Shown: one piece after another, positions 37,149 through 45,420 of the stretch | How positions within the stretch are numbered: position 1 is the stretch's first letter | Layout: each line of letters begins with the position of its first letter | Assembly: GCF_025336525.1 (NCBI RefSeq) | Contig: NZ_JAOCZP010000009.1 | Location: 124,001-188,000 of the forward strand | Direction: 5' to 3' | Source: Chelativorans salis | GTDB taxonomy: Bacteria; Pseudomonadota; Alphaproteobacteria; Rhizobiales; Rhizobiaceae | DNA: 64,000 nucleotides | Program-made: the position numbers and the translations under genes | The notes under the pieces: model-generated | Told to the model about the DNA's origin: nothing | What the model saw: only the letters and a program-made list of their open reading frames with translations | Databases searched by the model: none

Positions 37149-38209
37149 ACCGCACCTCCCATAACTTTCACCGGCGATATCATCGGGCTTTCCGGAACCA
37201 TGCTCGCCGCAATGGTCGGATCCGAGAGCTCTTCGATCCCATAGACCGGCACATTGGCGATGCTTGCCTCTCGGCATGCCAGCGGCGAACGTGTCAATCG
37301 GCCGCTCATCCCGAGCACGTCGTAACCGAGGGAGCGCAAACGCTCGCATCCGGCAGCGGCTCCCATCGCGTCGCCGGCGGCAAAGAGTGCACCGCGGGCA
37401 AGCTTCCGGAATTCCAGCGACTTGGCGAGCGCTGCCGTTTCGGGCTGGAATAGCCCGTCTGCAACCTCCAGAACCGCGACATCAGCACCGGAACCAGCAA
37501 GGGACCGCAACAAACGCTCCGCGCCCCGGATGATGGCATCAACCGGTGTCAGATAGGTCGTGACGAAACCTGCATCGGTGAAATCGAGCGCCGCACAGGC
37601 ACCGGCGTCCGACATTGCCCAAAGATCGTTTCCAGCACCAGTGCCGGTCACCTTCGCCGCGCCGACAGAAAAACCAGCCCTCGCAAGCCCACGCACGAGG
37701 CTTGCGGCTGTTGTCGTCTTGCCGGCATTCATTGACGTTCCGAAGACCATGATAGCCGGCGGCAGGCGCAATGTGGGTTCGGGCGCTATGGCAAAGTCAG
37801 CGATGTTGACGACTTGGCCATCGACATCAGCGACCAAACCGATTGGTACGATTCCAGTCGGCAGCGCAATCCTATCGTGCCAGCCGGCGGCGCGAGACGC
37901 CACGCCTCCTGCGGCAACCATATCGCAGGGACCGAGATCGGACGGCACAAGGGCCTCAAACTGGTCGGGTGCATAGCGGTTGCCGTAGGCGAGAAGTACC
38001 TCGTCCCCGGGGGCAAGTGCCGCCTTGCGTCCCGAGGGCAGTTCGATCGCCTTGTGATGGCCGAGCGTGTCGATTCTGGCGAGGACCAAATCTCCCGACC
38101 TCGGCTCAGCAGGAGGAGGAACCAGAATCTGCATGTGCTTGGTGGGCACACGACGCGTGGTAAACGCCCGCTTGGCTTTGGTGATGCGTTTGCAATCAAG
38201 AAATTCCAT
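37127..38209 (-). CDS. DUF1611-like P-loop protein
   Basis: 360 residues. An N-terminal beta-rich domain (about 35-140) is followed by a P-loop domain with GTSMNAGKTT at 157-166, AAKVTGTGAGNDLWAMSDAG and later VLEVADGLFQPET, resembling the DUF1611/MobB-like NTPases. No membrane segment. Function unknown; the family contains proteins linked to amino-acid or peptide modification. ATG 38209 follows GGGAGA. First gene of a two-gene minus operon with the ABC-like gene, divergent from the Gly-rich peptide and kinase genes. Confidence 0.7.
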   Translation of the reverse strand: MEFLDCKRITKAKRAFTTRRVPTKHMQILVPPPAEPRSGDLVLARIDTLGHHKAIELPSGRKAALAPGDEVLLAYGNRYAPDQFEALVPSDLGPCDMVAAGGVASRAAGWHDRIALPTGIVPIGLVADVDGQVVNIADFAIAPEPTLRLPPAIMVFGTSMNAGKTTTAASLVRGLARAGFSVGAAKVTGTGAGNDLWAMSDAGACAALDFTDAGFVTTYLTPVDAIIRGAERLLRSLAGSGADVAVLEVADGLFQPETAALAKSLEFRKLARGALFAAGDAMGAAAGCERLRSLGYDVLGMSGRLTRSPLACREASIANVPVYGIEELSDPTIAASMVPESPMISPVKVMGGAVCAHQVS

Positions 38210-38462
38210 GGTGGTCTCCCGTGGATGCGCGTTGCGCCGGTACCCAGGGAGAACGTGCGCTGCGCAGCATTATTCCCGCGCAATCAAAACCCAATGTCTT
38301 TCGGCTCTTTCCAGCTTCATTGGCAGTACGGCGACAGCCCAATTCGAACGAGGGGAATAAGCGGCCTTCCCGCCCGTTCTCCTCGCGAGGCCGGCAAATG
38401 CGGACCTGCCAGACAGCATTGTCTTTCGCCGGACTCTCAACTGAAGAACGATGGAGGTTTCC
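38210..38462. promoter_or_regulatory. divergent promoter between DUF1611-like and Gly-rich peptide genes
   Basis: 253 bases without a gene. Contains a perfect 10-bp palindrome GCTGCGCAGC and a GGAGG ribosome-binding site at 38453-38457 for the peptide. No clear sigma-70 promoter can be named. It separates the two arms of the proposed peptide system and is the place to look for ECF-type control by the nearby sigma factor. Confidence 0.4.
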
Positions 38463-38840
38463 ATGAAAGACGACAACACAACACCTACCCTTGCGAACAA
38501 CGACGGGGCAATCGGACGCCGTCGCGCCCTAAGGCAGATCGGCCTCCTGGCCGCAGCCGCATATTCCGCTCCCGTATTGCTGCAGGTCAGCCAAGCACGA
38601 GCTTCGGGAGGCTCAGGAGGCGGATCCGGCGGTGGTTCGGGCGGCGGATCCGGCGGAGGCAGGGGATCTGGCGGAGGTAGCCGAGGCGGCTCCAGTGGCC
38701 GTGGCGGGCGCGGGTCAGGCGGATCCGGTGGATCCGGTGGATCAGGCGAACGCGGACGCCGTCGGGCGCACTCCGCCGACCCCGTCGGGCGCGGGCTACG
38801 AAAAATCGGGCATAGCATTGGCCGGATGTTCCGCCTCTGA
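38463..38840 (+). CDS. Tat-signal Gly/Ser-rich small protein, candidate precursor
   Basis: 125 residues. Residues 18-46 form a twin-arginine-type signal (GRRRALRQIG, then a hydrophobic stretch ending SQARA). Residues 48-95 contain only Gly (31), Ser (13) and Arg (4), mostly as GGGS units. The tail 96-125 is basic and ends in the likely amphipathic helix LRKIGHSIGRMFRL. ATG 38463 is fixed by GGAGG five bases before; ATG 38451 overlaps that site. It precedes the HPrK/PqqD gene by 64 bases. Not recognised as a known family. It could be a structural glycine-rich protein, or the substrate of the neighbouring kinase. Confidence 0.7.
   Translation: MKDDNTTPTLANNDGAIGRRRALRQIGLLAAAAYSAPVLLQVSQARASGGSGGGSGGGSGGGSGGGRGSGGGSRGGSSGRGGRGSGGSGGSGGSGERGRRRAHSADPVGRGLRKIGHSIGRMFRL
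38721..38747 (+). repeat. tandem 9-base repeats within the Gly-rich gene
   Basis: GGATCCGGT twice (38721-38729, 38730-38738) and GGATCAGGC (38739-38747). Encodes repeated Gly-Ser-Gly. Similar 12-base GGCGGATCC-type units lie at about 38615-38665. The length may vary between strains by slippage in multiples of three. Confidence 0.7.
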
Positions 38841-38904
38841 ACCCTTCGCGCATGAGCTGGAGGCAGCGAACTGCCTGCTGCCTCCAGTTCTTAGGAGAAC
38901 CGAA

Positions 38905-40113
38905 ATGCTTGCACGCTGTGCCCTGATCGAAAGACCGCTCCTTTTCGACGCCACTGAAGAGGTGTTTGAGGTGCTCCTCTCGATCACGGACGGATGGCAG
39001 TTTGAAAGCATACTGGAACCCGCCGAAGCGTTGATCCGTGTAGTGCGCGGCGGAAGCGGCTTTAGGATCGAGGAGGAAGACCACCAGCCTTTTTGCGAGG
39101 ATAGCGCCGTCAGCGCAGCGTGCTGCCTGGTCGCAATTCTCCTCAACCGTCTGGTCGAAAACGATGCGGACTGCCTGTGCCTCCATGCCGGCGCGGTTTC
39201 CATGGGTGGGCAGACACTCGTCTTTCCAAATACGCACCGCGCGGGCAAAAGCACGCTTGCCACGGCGCTGGCGTTCCAGGGCGCAAAGCTTGTTTCGGAC
39301 GACATCCTCCCGCTCGACTGCACAGGCGCGAAGATACGCGCCATTGCCTCCGGCGTCGCACCGCGGCTGAGACTGCCGCTCGCTCCTTCTCTGGGCCTGC
39401 GCTTTGGCTTTTCGGCCTGGCGCTTGGCTGGCGCGGATGACGGCTACTACCGCTACATCCGACTGCCTTCTTCGAGCCGCGCCCCGCTCGGCGCACGCCG
39501 CGAGCTGGGCGCCTTTATCTTTCTCGAACGCGGCGCCGAACATGCCAAGCGCCAGCTCTTTTCCGTAAGCAAGGCAAGCGCGATGCGCATGCTGCTCCTG
39601 CAGAATTTCGGTACCGCCGCACCCCCAGGGACAATTCTGGACCGCATCGACCGGCTGACCGACGATAACCCCGCCTTTCTGCTGCGCTATCGCGATCTCG
39701 CGGATGCCGTTTCGCTGCTCCGCCGCCATTTTCCAGGAACCGTGGCAAGCCGCACGCTGTGGTCGGGACTGAAACATGCCGAGCCAGCGCTCAGCGAAAC
39801 GGAGCGCCTCGAAGCCAGACAACCCGATCCCTTCCGCTTGGCCAACTGCGCCATCCGGCACAGCGAAGGCATAATTCTGCGGGAGGCTGAAGGCTTGATC
39901 TTTCTTGTCGATGGGGAGAACGGTGGGATTTTCGCCCTGGATCAGGTGGGCGCGGCAATCTGGAAGTTTCTGGAGGAAGCCGCCTCGCTGCGCGAAATCA
40001 CAGATGCGGTCAGCGCAGCCTATCCCGATATCGAACCTGGGCAGATTGCTACCGATGTGGAAAATCTGATCCGGGCACTATGGGCAAAGCAGTTGGTGCA
40101 GTTGGCAAACTGA
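38905..40113 (+). CDS. fused HPr-kinase-like / PqqD-domain protein
   Basis: 402 residues. The N-terminal two-thirds match HprK-related kinases: CLHAGAVSMGGQTLVF, then a P-loop RAGKST at 112-117, LVSDDILPL and PGTILDRIDRL. The first P-loop Gly is replaced (Asn-Thr-His-Arg-Ala-Gly-Lys), an oddity. The C-terminal 313-402 is a PqqD-like domain (IFALDQVGAAIWKFLEE and DVENLIRALWAKQLV), the fold that binds leader peptides in RiPP pathways. ATG 38905 has AGGAGA six bases upstream. The fusion suggests a kinase with built-in substrate-recognition domain. The preceding gene is the obvious substrate candidate; this is inference. Confidence 0.8.
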   Translation: MLARCALIERPLLFDATEEVFEVLLSITDGWQFESILEPAEALIRVVRGGSGFRIEEEDHQPFCEDSAVSAACCLVAILLNRLVENDADCLCLHAGAVSMGGQTLVFPNTHRAGKSTLATALAFQGAKLVSDDILPLDCTGAKIRAIASGVAPRLRLPLAPSLGLRFGFSAWRLAGADDGYYRYIRLPSSSRAPLGARRELGAFIFLERGAEHAKRQLFSVSKASAMRMLLLQNFGTAAPPGTILDRIDRLTDDNPAFLLRYRDLADAVSLLRRHFPGTVASRTLWSGLKHAEPALSETERLEARQPDPFRLANCAIRHSEGIILREAEGLIFLVDGENGGIFALDQVGAAIWKFLEEAASLREITDAVSAAYPDIEPGQIATDVENLIRALWAKQLVQLAN

Positions 40114-40132
40114 AAGCGCTGCCTTGCCGATC

Positions 40133-40924
40133 TCAGCGCAGATCAGCGAGCGCTTGCGCCTCTTCCTCTTCCGACAGAGCAGGCCCGGCATTGATCGCCG
40201 ACAGATAGGCTTCGAGGGCTTCCATCGAGGACGCAGGCGCGTATCCATCCTCGCCAAGTGGTGCCGTAACAGCAATTTTTGTTATCCACTCGCTGGCTTC
40301 GTGGCAGGAGACGGCCACCAGCGATGAACCTTGGGCCGGATCGATTTCATATTCGCGGCAGAAGGTGCCATCCTGATCCCTGAAGGAAGAAACAATGCGG
40401 ATCCGCCGCTCTTCTCCGGCAAGCTGGCGTTCCTCGCCGGAAGCCAGTGTTTGCAAGGCTTTCTGAACGGCCGGGTCGGTCACGCCCGCCACGCGGGCCT
40501 CTTCGGGATCACCCGCACTGCCGAGCTGATAGCCGACAATCCCGGCTGCGATCGCAGCGACCAGTGAGGCTGCGAGCGGCAGTGTCCAAGTCTCGGCGCG
40601 CCGGGCGGAGTGGTTTTTCCGCACGCTGCCAAGCTGCACCACCTGGCCGGGCTCAGCTTCGGCATCGTTTGCTGAAGCCTTACGGGACTCTTCGACCATC
40701 GCCCGCACGTCCTGTTCCAGCTTGTGCGGAACCGGCTGGTCGAGCAAAGACGCCATCTCTGCCTTCGCGCGTGCCCGGGTCTCCATGAACATGGCAACCC
40801 GCGCCATCAACTCATCGTCGTGATTGACAGCATCCTCGACGGCCGCGGCAGTGGCCTCGTCGAGTTCGCCATCGGCGAAGGCCATCAATGTCTCGTCGTC
40901 GAACGCGGGTTTCGTCATCACCAT
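40133..40924 (-). CDS. anti-sigma factor, membrane-anchored
   Basis: 263 residues. The N-terminal part has an anti-sigma zinc-finger-like pattern DDETLMAFADGELDEATAAAVE but without the His-x3-Cys-x2-Cys cluster. One membrane helix at about 118-137 (LAASLVAAIAAGIVGYQLG), then a periplasmic domain with two cysteines. It begins with ATG at 40924 overlapping the sigma stop (TAATG), which is typical of sigma/anti-sigma operons. Probably holds the ECF sigma at the membrane until an envelope signal arrives. Confidence 0.85.
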   Translation of the reverse strand: MVMTKPAFDDETLMAFADGELDEATAAAVEDAVNHDDELMARVAMFMETRARAKAEMASLLDQPVPHKLEQDVRAMVEESRKASANDAEAEPGQVVQLGSVRKNHSARRAETWTLPLAASLVAAIAAGIVGYQLGSAGDPEEARVAGVTDPAVQKALQTLASGEERQLAGEERRIRIVSSFRDQDGTFCREYEIDPAQGSSLVAVSCHEASEWITKIAVTAPLGEDGYAPASSMEALEAYLSAINAGPALSEEEEAQALADLR

Positions 40925-41457
40925 TAATCCCTTTGCTCGGGAGAACGGTCAGAGCTGGCATTTATTCCTGTGAGTTCCGCCAATCTTTTCCGTCCGCGCG
41001 CAAGCCGGCTCATAACCGTTCCGATCGGGACGCCGAGCACTCCGGCGGTTTCGCGATAGGACAGATCCTCCACGCAGACCAGCATGATCACCTCCCGCTG
41101 CTCGTCCGGCAAACGTTCGATGGCCCCGCTTACCGTAGCGAGCGTCAGCCGCGCTTCGGTCGTGCTATCGCCATCCTCACCGACGATGTCGACGCGCTCT
41201 TCAATGTCGTCGGTCGGGCCAGCAGTCTTCTCGCGCCGCAGGCGGTCGATCCACAGATTGCGTATAATGCGGAATATCCAAGCATCAAATCGCGTGCCAG
41301 CCTGAAAGCTTGCCGCGTTCGCGAGTGCCCGCTCGCAAGCCTGCTGGACTAGGTCGTCGGCCAGGTCGGGAATGCGCGTAAGCGATAGTGCAAACCGCCG
41401 CATGTTCGGCAGCAGGGCGATCAGCTGAACGCCGATGTCTTGCTCGCCTGCCGTCAT
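40924..41457 (-). CDS. ECF-family RNA polymerase sigma factor
   Basis: 177 residues. Region 2 (RFALSLTRIPDLADDLVQQA, FDAWIFRIIRNLWIDRLRR) and region 4 (IERLPDEQREVIMLV, LSYRETAGVLGVPIGTVMSRL) are clear; no region 3. Translationally coupled to the anti-sigma gene and divergent from the S8 protease gene. Likely targets are its own promoter, the protease, and perhaps the neighbouring Gly-rich/HPrK unit. This target list is inferred. Confidence 0.93.
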   Translation of the reverse strand: MTAGEQDIGVQLIALLPNMRRFALSLTRIPDLADDLVQQACERALANAASFQAGTRFDAWIFRIIRNLWIDRLRREKTAGPTDDIEERVDIVGEDGDSTTEARLTLATVSGAIERLPDEQREVIMLVCVEDLSYRETAGVLGVPIGTVMSRLARGRKRLAELTGINASSDRSPEQRD

Positions 41458-41595
41458 CGGCCTCCCAATCCAGTCGATGCTGAAAAATAATAGCCGACCG
41501 AGGAATAGAATAGCTCTTCGCCCGTTTCCAGTGCAGGTTTGTAGAACTCCATCGAAGATGGAAGAAAAGCCGTGGCGGCAACGGTGGAAGAGACG
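41458..41595. promoter_or_regulatory. sigma factor / S8 protease divergent region
   Basis: 138 bases, AT-richer than the genes. On the minus strand a GGAAAC at about 41527-41532 resembles an ECF -35 element, but I cannot confirm a -10. A small inverted repeat CCATC-GAA-GATGG lies at about 41550-41562. Confidence 0.35.
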
Positions 41596-43113
41596 ATGAG
41601 CGGACTATTCTTTGAGCGGTCACGGAAAGCGTTGACTTTCCTGCTGTTTCTCTCGGTGTTGGGCTCTTTCGCGCTGCCTGATCCGGGACCTTTTCAACTC
41701 ATCACGCCGGCACTCGCTGACGACGATGATGATGGCGACGACGATGGTGACGATGATGATGACAGTGGCGGTGGGAGCCGAGGATATGGCGGCAGTAGCT
41801 CATCACCTGTCTTTCGCGCGCCGAGCCCGCCACGCATTTTTCGCGAGTTGGTGCGTCCCTTTCGCAACCGCCCGGCCGCCCGTCCCCGCCGCACAGCGCC
41901 CCCGCCCCCGCAACCACGCTATGCGGAACGCCAGATCGTCGCGATGGGTCTTTCGGACGAGAACCTGGCCCAGCTGGAGGCCGATGGCTATGTAGTTCTG
42001 GAGCAAAGTGCCCTTCCTTCAATCGGCCAATCCATTGTGAAGCTTGAGGTACCTGCGGGTACGGATCTGGAAGCGGCGCGAGAAGAGGTGCGCGTGCTCG
42101 ACCCGACCGGCCAAGCCGATTTCAATCATTACTACCGCCCCGGACAAGCTGACGAGCAAGCACGCACCTGTCCCGATGGGCTCTGCTGGGCGCCTCTCCT
42201 GGTGAACTGGCCTGTCCGCAACGTCAAAGCGCGCAACGCCTGCGAAACGCCTGTACGCATCGGCATGATCGACACCGGAATTAATCCGGACCATGAAACC
42301 TTTGCCGAAAGCGCGATCGAGGTCATGCGTATTGGCGACGAGCAGGAACCTGCTTCCGGGCGCCAGCATGGCACCGCGGTCGCCGCGCTCCTTGTCGGCT
42401 CCCGGTCAAGCCGAACGCCCGGGCTTTTGTCCAACGCCGAACTGTTCGCCGTGGACGCATTCAAACAGGCAAGCAGCGGAAGCGACCGCGCCGAGGTCTT
42501 CGATCTCGTCATGGGGATCGACCATCTGCTTGCGAAAGATGTGTCCGTCGTCAACATGAGCCTTGCGGGCGATGCGAATGACCTGCTGCGCCATTCCATT
42601 GAATCGGCCATTGCAGAGAACAAGGTCGTCTTCGTCGCGGCCGTGGGCAATGATGGCCCGCGCGCTGAGCCCGTCTATCCCGCTGCCTATCCGGAAGTGA
42701 TCGCGGTAACGGCCGTCGATCGCCACAAACGTCCCTACCGGCGCGCCATCCAAGGCAAACACGTCGACATCGCTTCCCCCGGTGTCGATGTCTGGACCGC
42801 GGCCTCCATCCGCGGCGCGCGGCCCAAGACGGGAACCTCTTTTGCTGCCCCCTTCGTTTCTGCCGCGGCCGCTATAGTGAAGACCAAAACCCCCACCCTT
42901 ACGCACCAAGAGGTGGAGCAGCGACTTGCCGCCTCAGCCGAAGACCTGGGCGAGCGGGGTAAGGATCCCGTGTTCGGCTGGGGGCTTTTGAATACTTTTG
43001 AGATTTGCGGCTTTGAAAGCGAGAGCAGGCCGATCGACCGCAGTAGAATCAGATCATCCGCTCAGCCTTACAATGCGGACAGCGTGCGATCCAAAATGCC
43101 AATAAACCGTTGA
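41596..43113 (+). CDS. secreted subtilisin-like (S8) serine protease
   Basis: 505 residues. A signal peptide (about 1-35, ending PALADDD) is followed by an Asp/Gly run and a Gly/Ser stretch, then a Pro/Arg-rich linker to about residue 115, a propeptide-like domain, and the catalytic domain. Triad Asp226 (GMIDTGIN), His258 (RQHGTAVA) and Ser415 (GTSFAAP), with oxyanion Asn352 (AVGNDG). The protein has no C-terminal anchor. ATG 41596 is preferred over GTG 41572 because the signal starts there. Divergent from the ECF sigma pair, so it may be a sigma-dependent envelope protease; the Gly-rich secreted protein is a possible target. Confidence 0.88.
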   Translation: MSGLFFERSRKALTFLLFLSVLGSFALPDPGPFQLITPALADDDDDGDDDGDDDDDSGGGSRGYGGSSSSPVFRAPSPPRIFRELVRPFRNRPAARPRRTAPPPPQPRYAERQIVAMGLSDENLAQLEADGYVVLEQSALPSIGQSIVKLEVPAGTDLEAAREEVRVLDPTGQADFNHYYRPGQADEQARTCPDGLCWAPLLVNWPVRNVKARNACETPVRIGMIDTGINPDHETFAESAIEVMRIGDEQEPASGRQHGTAVAALLVGSRSSRTPGLLSNAELFAVDAFKQASSGSDRAEVFDLVMGIDHLLAKDVSVVNMSLAGDANDLLRHSIESAIAENKVVFVAAVGNDGPRAEPVYPAAYPEVIAVTAVDRHKRPYRRAIQGKHVDIASPGVDVWTAASIRGARPKTGTSFAAPFVSAAAAIVKTKTPTLTHQEVEQRLAASAEDLGERGKDPVFGWGLLNTFEICGFESESRPIDRSRIRSSAQPYNADSVRSKMPINR

Positions 43114-43190
43114 AACCATTAACCTGTCCTTCAGCGTGCCTAGCCTAGGTCTCTTGACGCAATGAGTGTGCGAGGCAAGCTGACCCAACC

Positions 43191-45101
43191 ATGGCCTTTG
43201 AGATAGAGGACGCGCTGGAAGGCAGAATTCTCAAGGATCAGCTTGCTGACCTGAGGCATGGCCTCTTCGTGTCCATGCCGATAAGCACCGTGTTGTCGGG
43301 GCTGATTTTGGCTGTTCAGGCGCTTTCCGGTAGCGGCTTTGCAGCCGCGATCTGGTTCCTGGTGGTCAATGCGATAAACGGTGCCCGCCTCGCCCTCGCC
43401 CTTCGGCCAGCACCCTGGGCAGGAAAGCACGAGGACGATCTGGAGGGTGTTTCACGGCGGCTTCGTCTCTATGGCATTCTCGCTCTTCTATCCGGCTTTG
43501 CCTGGTCCCTTCTTGCCGTCCTCACAGCTGGATATACGGTTCCTCAAGCACCACTTCATCTGATCATCCTTGCCGGAATCTCCGCTGGTGCGGTCACATA
43601 TGGCACTTCGTATGCCGCAGCACCGATCAACTTCATCACACCGCCGCTCTTGATCACGGCGGGGTGCCTCGTGGCGAAGGGGGGCTTTGAAGACTACATC
43701 CTGGCTTTTGCGGTCCTGCTTTTCCTCGGCGGATTGGCTAGAAGCTCGTTTGTCGGGCAAGCCCGCTTCCGCGAGGTAAGCCGCCTCAAACACGAGGCGG
43801 AGCAGATCGCCGCGGAAATGAAGCGGAAGTCCAGGGAGGATCCCCTGACGGGCCTTCTCAACAGGCGGGGGCTGGAAAACATTGTCGACCAGCTCGGGAA
43901 TGCCGGCGGTCCCTTTGCAACGATGCTGATCGATCTGGATGGGTTCAAATCCGTCAACGATACATATGGCCACAAGATTGGTGACGACCTGCTCGTTCAG
44001 ATCGCCCGCAGGATAGAGGAGGAAGCACAGGAGGGTGCAATACTCGCCCGCATCGGCGGCGACGAGTTCGTGCTGCTTCTTCCCTCAACTGAGCGTTCGC
44101 ATTCTCCGAGTGAGCTTGCATCCCGGATCATAGCTAGGATTGCCAGTCCCTATTCTGGGGTTGCGTCCGTCCAGATCGGCGCATCCATCGGAATCTATCT
44201 ATCAGAACGACCCAGGCTGACGGAGATGCTGTTGCGGGCGGATATCGCCCTTTACACGGCCAAACGTCGCGGCAGGAACGAATTCTGCCTGTTCGATAGC
44301 GAACTCGATGCAGAACTACAGCGGCGCCAGTGCATCGAACGGGATCTCCGTTCGGCGATCGAGGCAAAAAGCATTGGCACATGGTTCCAGCCCATCGTTC
44401 AGCTCGATACCGGTGCCGTGGTCGGTTTCGAGGCATTGCTGAGATGGTCCCACCCGCTTCACGGTGCGATTTCTCCACCCGAGATCGTGACGGCCGCGCG
44501 CGAAACCGGAATGCTTCAGCTGCTTACGGAAACGGTGTTCCTTGGTTGTTGCGCCCTGATCGACGGTCTCGCGAAGGCTGGCCGCCAGGAAATTCGTGTC
44601 GCAATGAATGTGTCGCCGCGTGAACTGGAGGCCGGCAATATCGACGATCTGATATTGAATGGCCTGGACTCGAAGGGACTTCCTGCGACGATGTTCGAAA
44701 TCGAGATCACCGAAGAGGCCCCGGTGGACCGGGACAGGGTGGACGAAAAACTCGGTCGTCTTTCACATGCCGGCATTTCGATCGCGCTCGACGACTTCGG
44801 CACCGGTTTTTCCACGCTGGCATCGCTCAAGGACGGTCGTATAGGCAAGGTCAAAATCGATAAGGGATTCATCCGCGGCCTGGCCAAATCCCCGGAAGAC
44901 CAACTGCTTGTCAAAGCGGTTGTCGATCTCGGCCGGACCCTCGGCATAGAAGTCATGGCGGAGGGGGTCGAAACAGAAGAGGATCGGCAATCGCTGCAGG
45001 CGCTTGGCTGTAGAATGGCTCAGGGCTTCCTGTTCTCAAAGGCGATGCCTCCAAGGTGGGCACTCGAGTTGACGATGACAGAGCACGCGAAGCAGTTGTG
45101 A
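43191..45101 (+). CDS. membrane-bound GGDEF/EAL c-di-GMP protein
   Basis: 636 residues. N-terminal membrane module of about five helices (residues 25-190), a short coiled coil, GGDEF domain with intact GGDEF at 289-293, and EAL domain with EAL at 414-416 (EALLRW), EITEE, DDFGTG and AEGVET. No inhibitory RxxD is seen just upstream of GGDEF. Both active sites look intact, so it could make or degrade c-di-GMP. It follows the S8 protease by 77 bases. A link to EPS control through c-di-GMP is plausible only by location. Confidence 0.92.
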   Translation: MAFEIEDALEGRILKDQLADLRHGLFVSMPISTVLSGLILAVQALSGSGFAAAIWFLVVNAINGARLALALRPAPWAGKHEDDLEGVSRRLRLYGILALLSGFAWSLLAVLTAGYTVPQAPLHLIILAGISAGAVTYGTSYAAAPINFITPPLLITAGCLVAKGGFEDYILAFAVLLFLGGLARSSFVGQARFREVSRLKHEAEQIAAEMKRKSREDPLTGLLNRRGLENIVDQLGNAGGPFATMLIDLDGFKSVNDTYGHKIGDDLLVQIARRIEEEAQEGAILARIGGDEFVLLLPSTERSHSPSELASRIIARIASPYSGVASVQIGASIGIYLSERPRLTEMLLRADIALYTAKRRGRNEFCLFDSELDAELQRRQCIERDLRSAIEAKSIGTWFQPIVQLDTGAVVGFEALLRWSHPLHGAISPPEIVTAARETGMLQLLTETVFLGCCALIDGLAKAGRQEIRVAMNVSPRELEAGNIDDLILNGLDSKGLPATMFEIEITEEAPVDRDRVDEKLGRLSHAGISIALDDFGTGFSTLASLKDGRIGKVKIDKGFIRGLAKSPEDQLLVKAVVDLGRTLGIEVMAEGVETEEDRQSLQALGCRMAQGFLFSKAMPPRWALELTMTEHAKQL

Positions 45102-45420
45102 AAGGCAGCCCCTGCCACTGCGCATTCCAGCGCAATTCCTGAGATACCTTAGGCATCGACAGTCGTCATATAATCGGCCGGCGAACGTCCGCATCATGAC
45201 TTCGTTCCACCGAATGCCGGCTTCCGACTTGCGATTCCACATCGCCCACGCGGTGGTCCGAAGTGTGGTGGATTTGAACCAAACGTGAGATGCCGCGAGC
45301 CCCTCAAAAAGCTATGGCTTTGAAATGAAGCCATTTTTCCAGTTGGCGCGTCGATTGCTCCTCCATTTTGCGTCCCGGGGATTCAGGGACATTTGCCCAG
45401 CAATTAAGGAGAAGCATGCG
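45102..45420. other. 319-base spacer
   Basis: No credible gene. Contains the terminator-like hairpin at 45314-45338 and a TGGTGGATTTGAACCA motif at 45266-45281 that recurs with one change at 55625-55640. An open frame from 45325 joins the next gene but starts inside the hairpin, so it is not used as the start. Confidence 0.5.
45314..45338 (+). terminator. possible intrinsic terminator after the GGDEF/EAL gene
   Basis: ATGGCTT (45314-45320), loop TGAAATG, AAGCCAT (45328-45334), followed by T5 at 45334-45338. The stem is short and only moderately GC-rich. It lies 213 bases after the stop, before the YfdX/Sel1 gene, so it could be a terminator or attenuator. Confidence 0.4.

Noticed and set aside
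38600-38750. Short spaced repeats resembling a CRISPR or REP array
   Set aside because: Repeats are codons for Gly and Ser in one reading frame, with no constant repeat-spacer period.
38632-38904. N-terminal extension of the HPrK/PqqD protein reading through the Gly-rich gene
   Set aside because: It would be an out-of-frame copy of the Gly-rich gene; the ATG at 38905 has a good ribosome-binding site and begins the domain.
41718-41770. GATGAT-type DNA run looking like a microsatellite
   Set aside because: It is the coding sequence of the Asp/Gly segment of the S8 protease, imperfect at the DNA level and in frame.
45266-45281. TGGTGGATTTNAACCA shared with 55625-55640, possible common regulator site
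   Set aside because: One mismatch in 16 is expected by chance for many pairs in a window of this size; kept only as a remark in the spacer entries.
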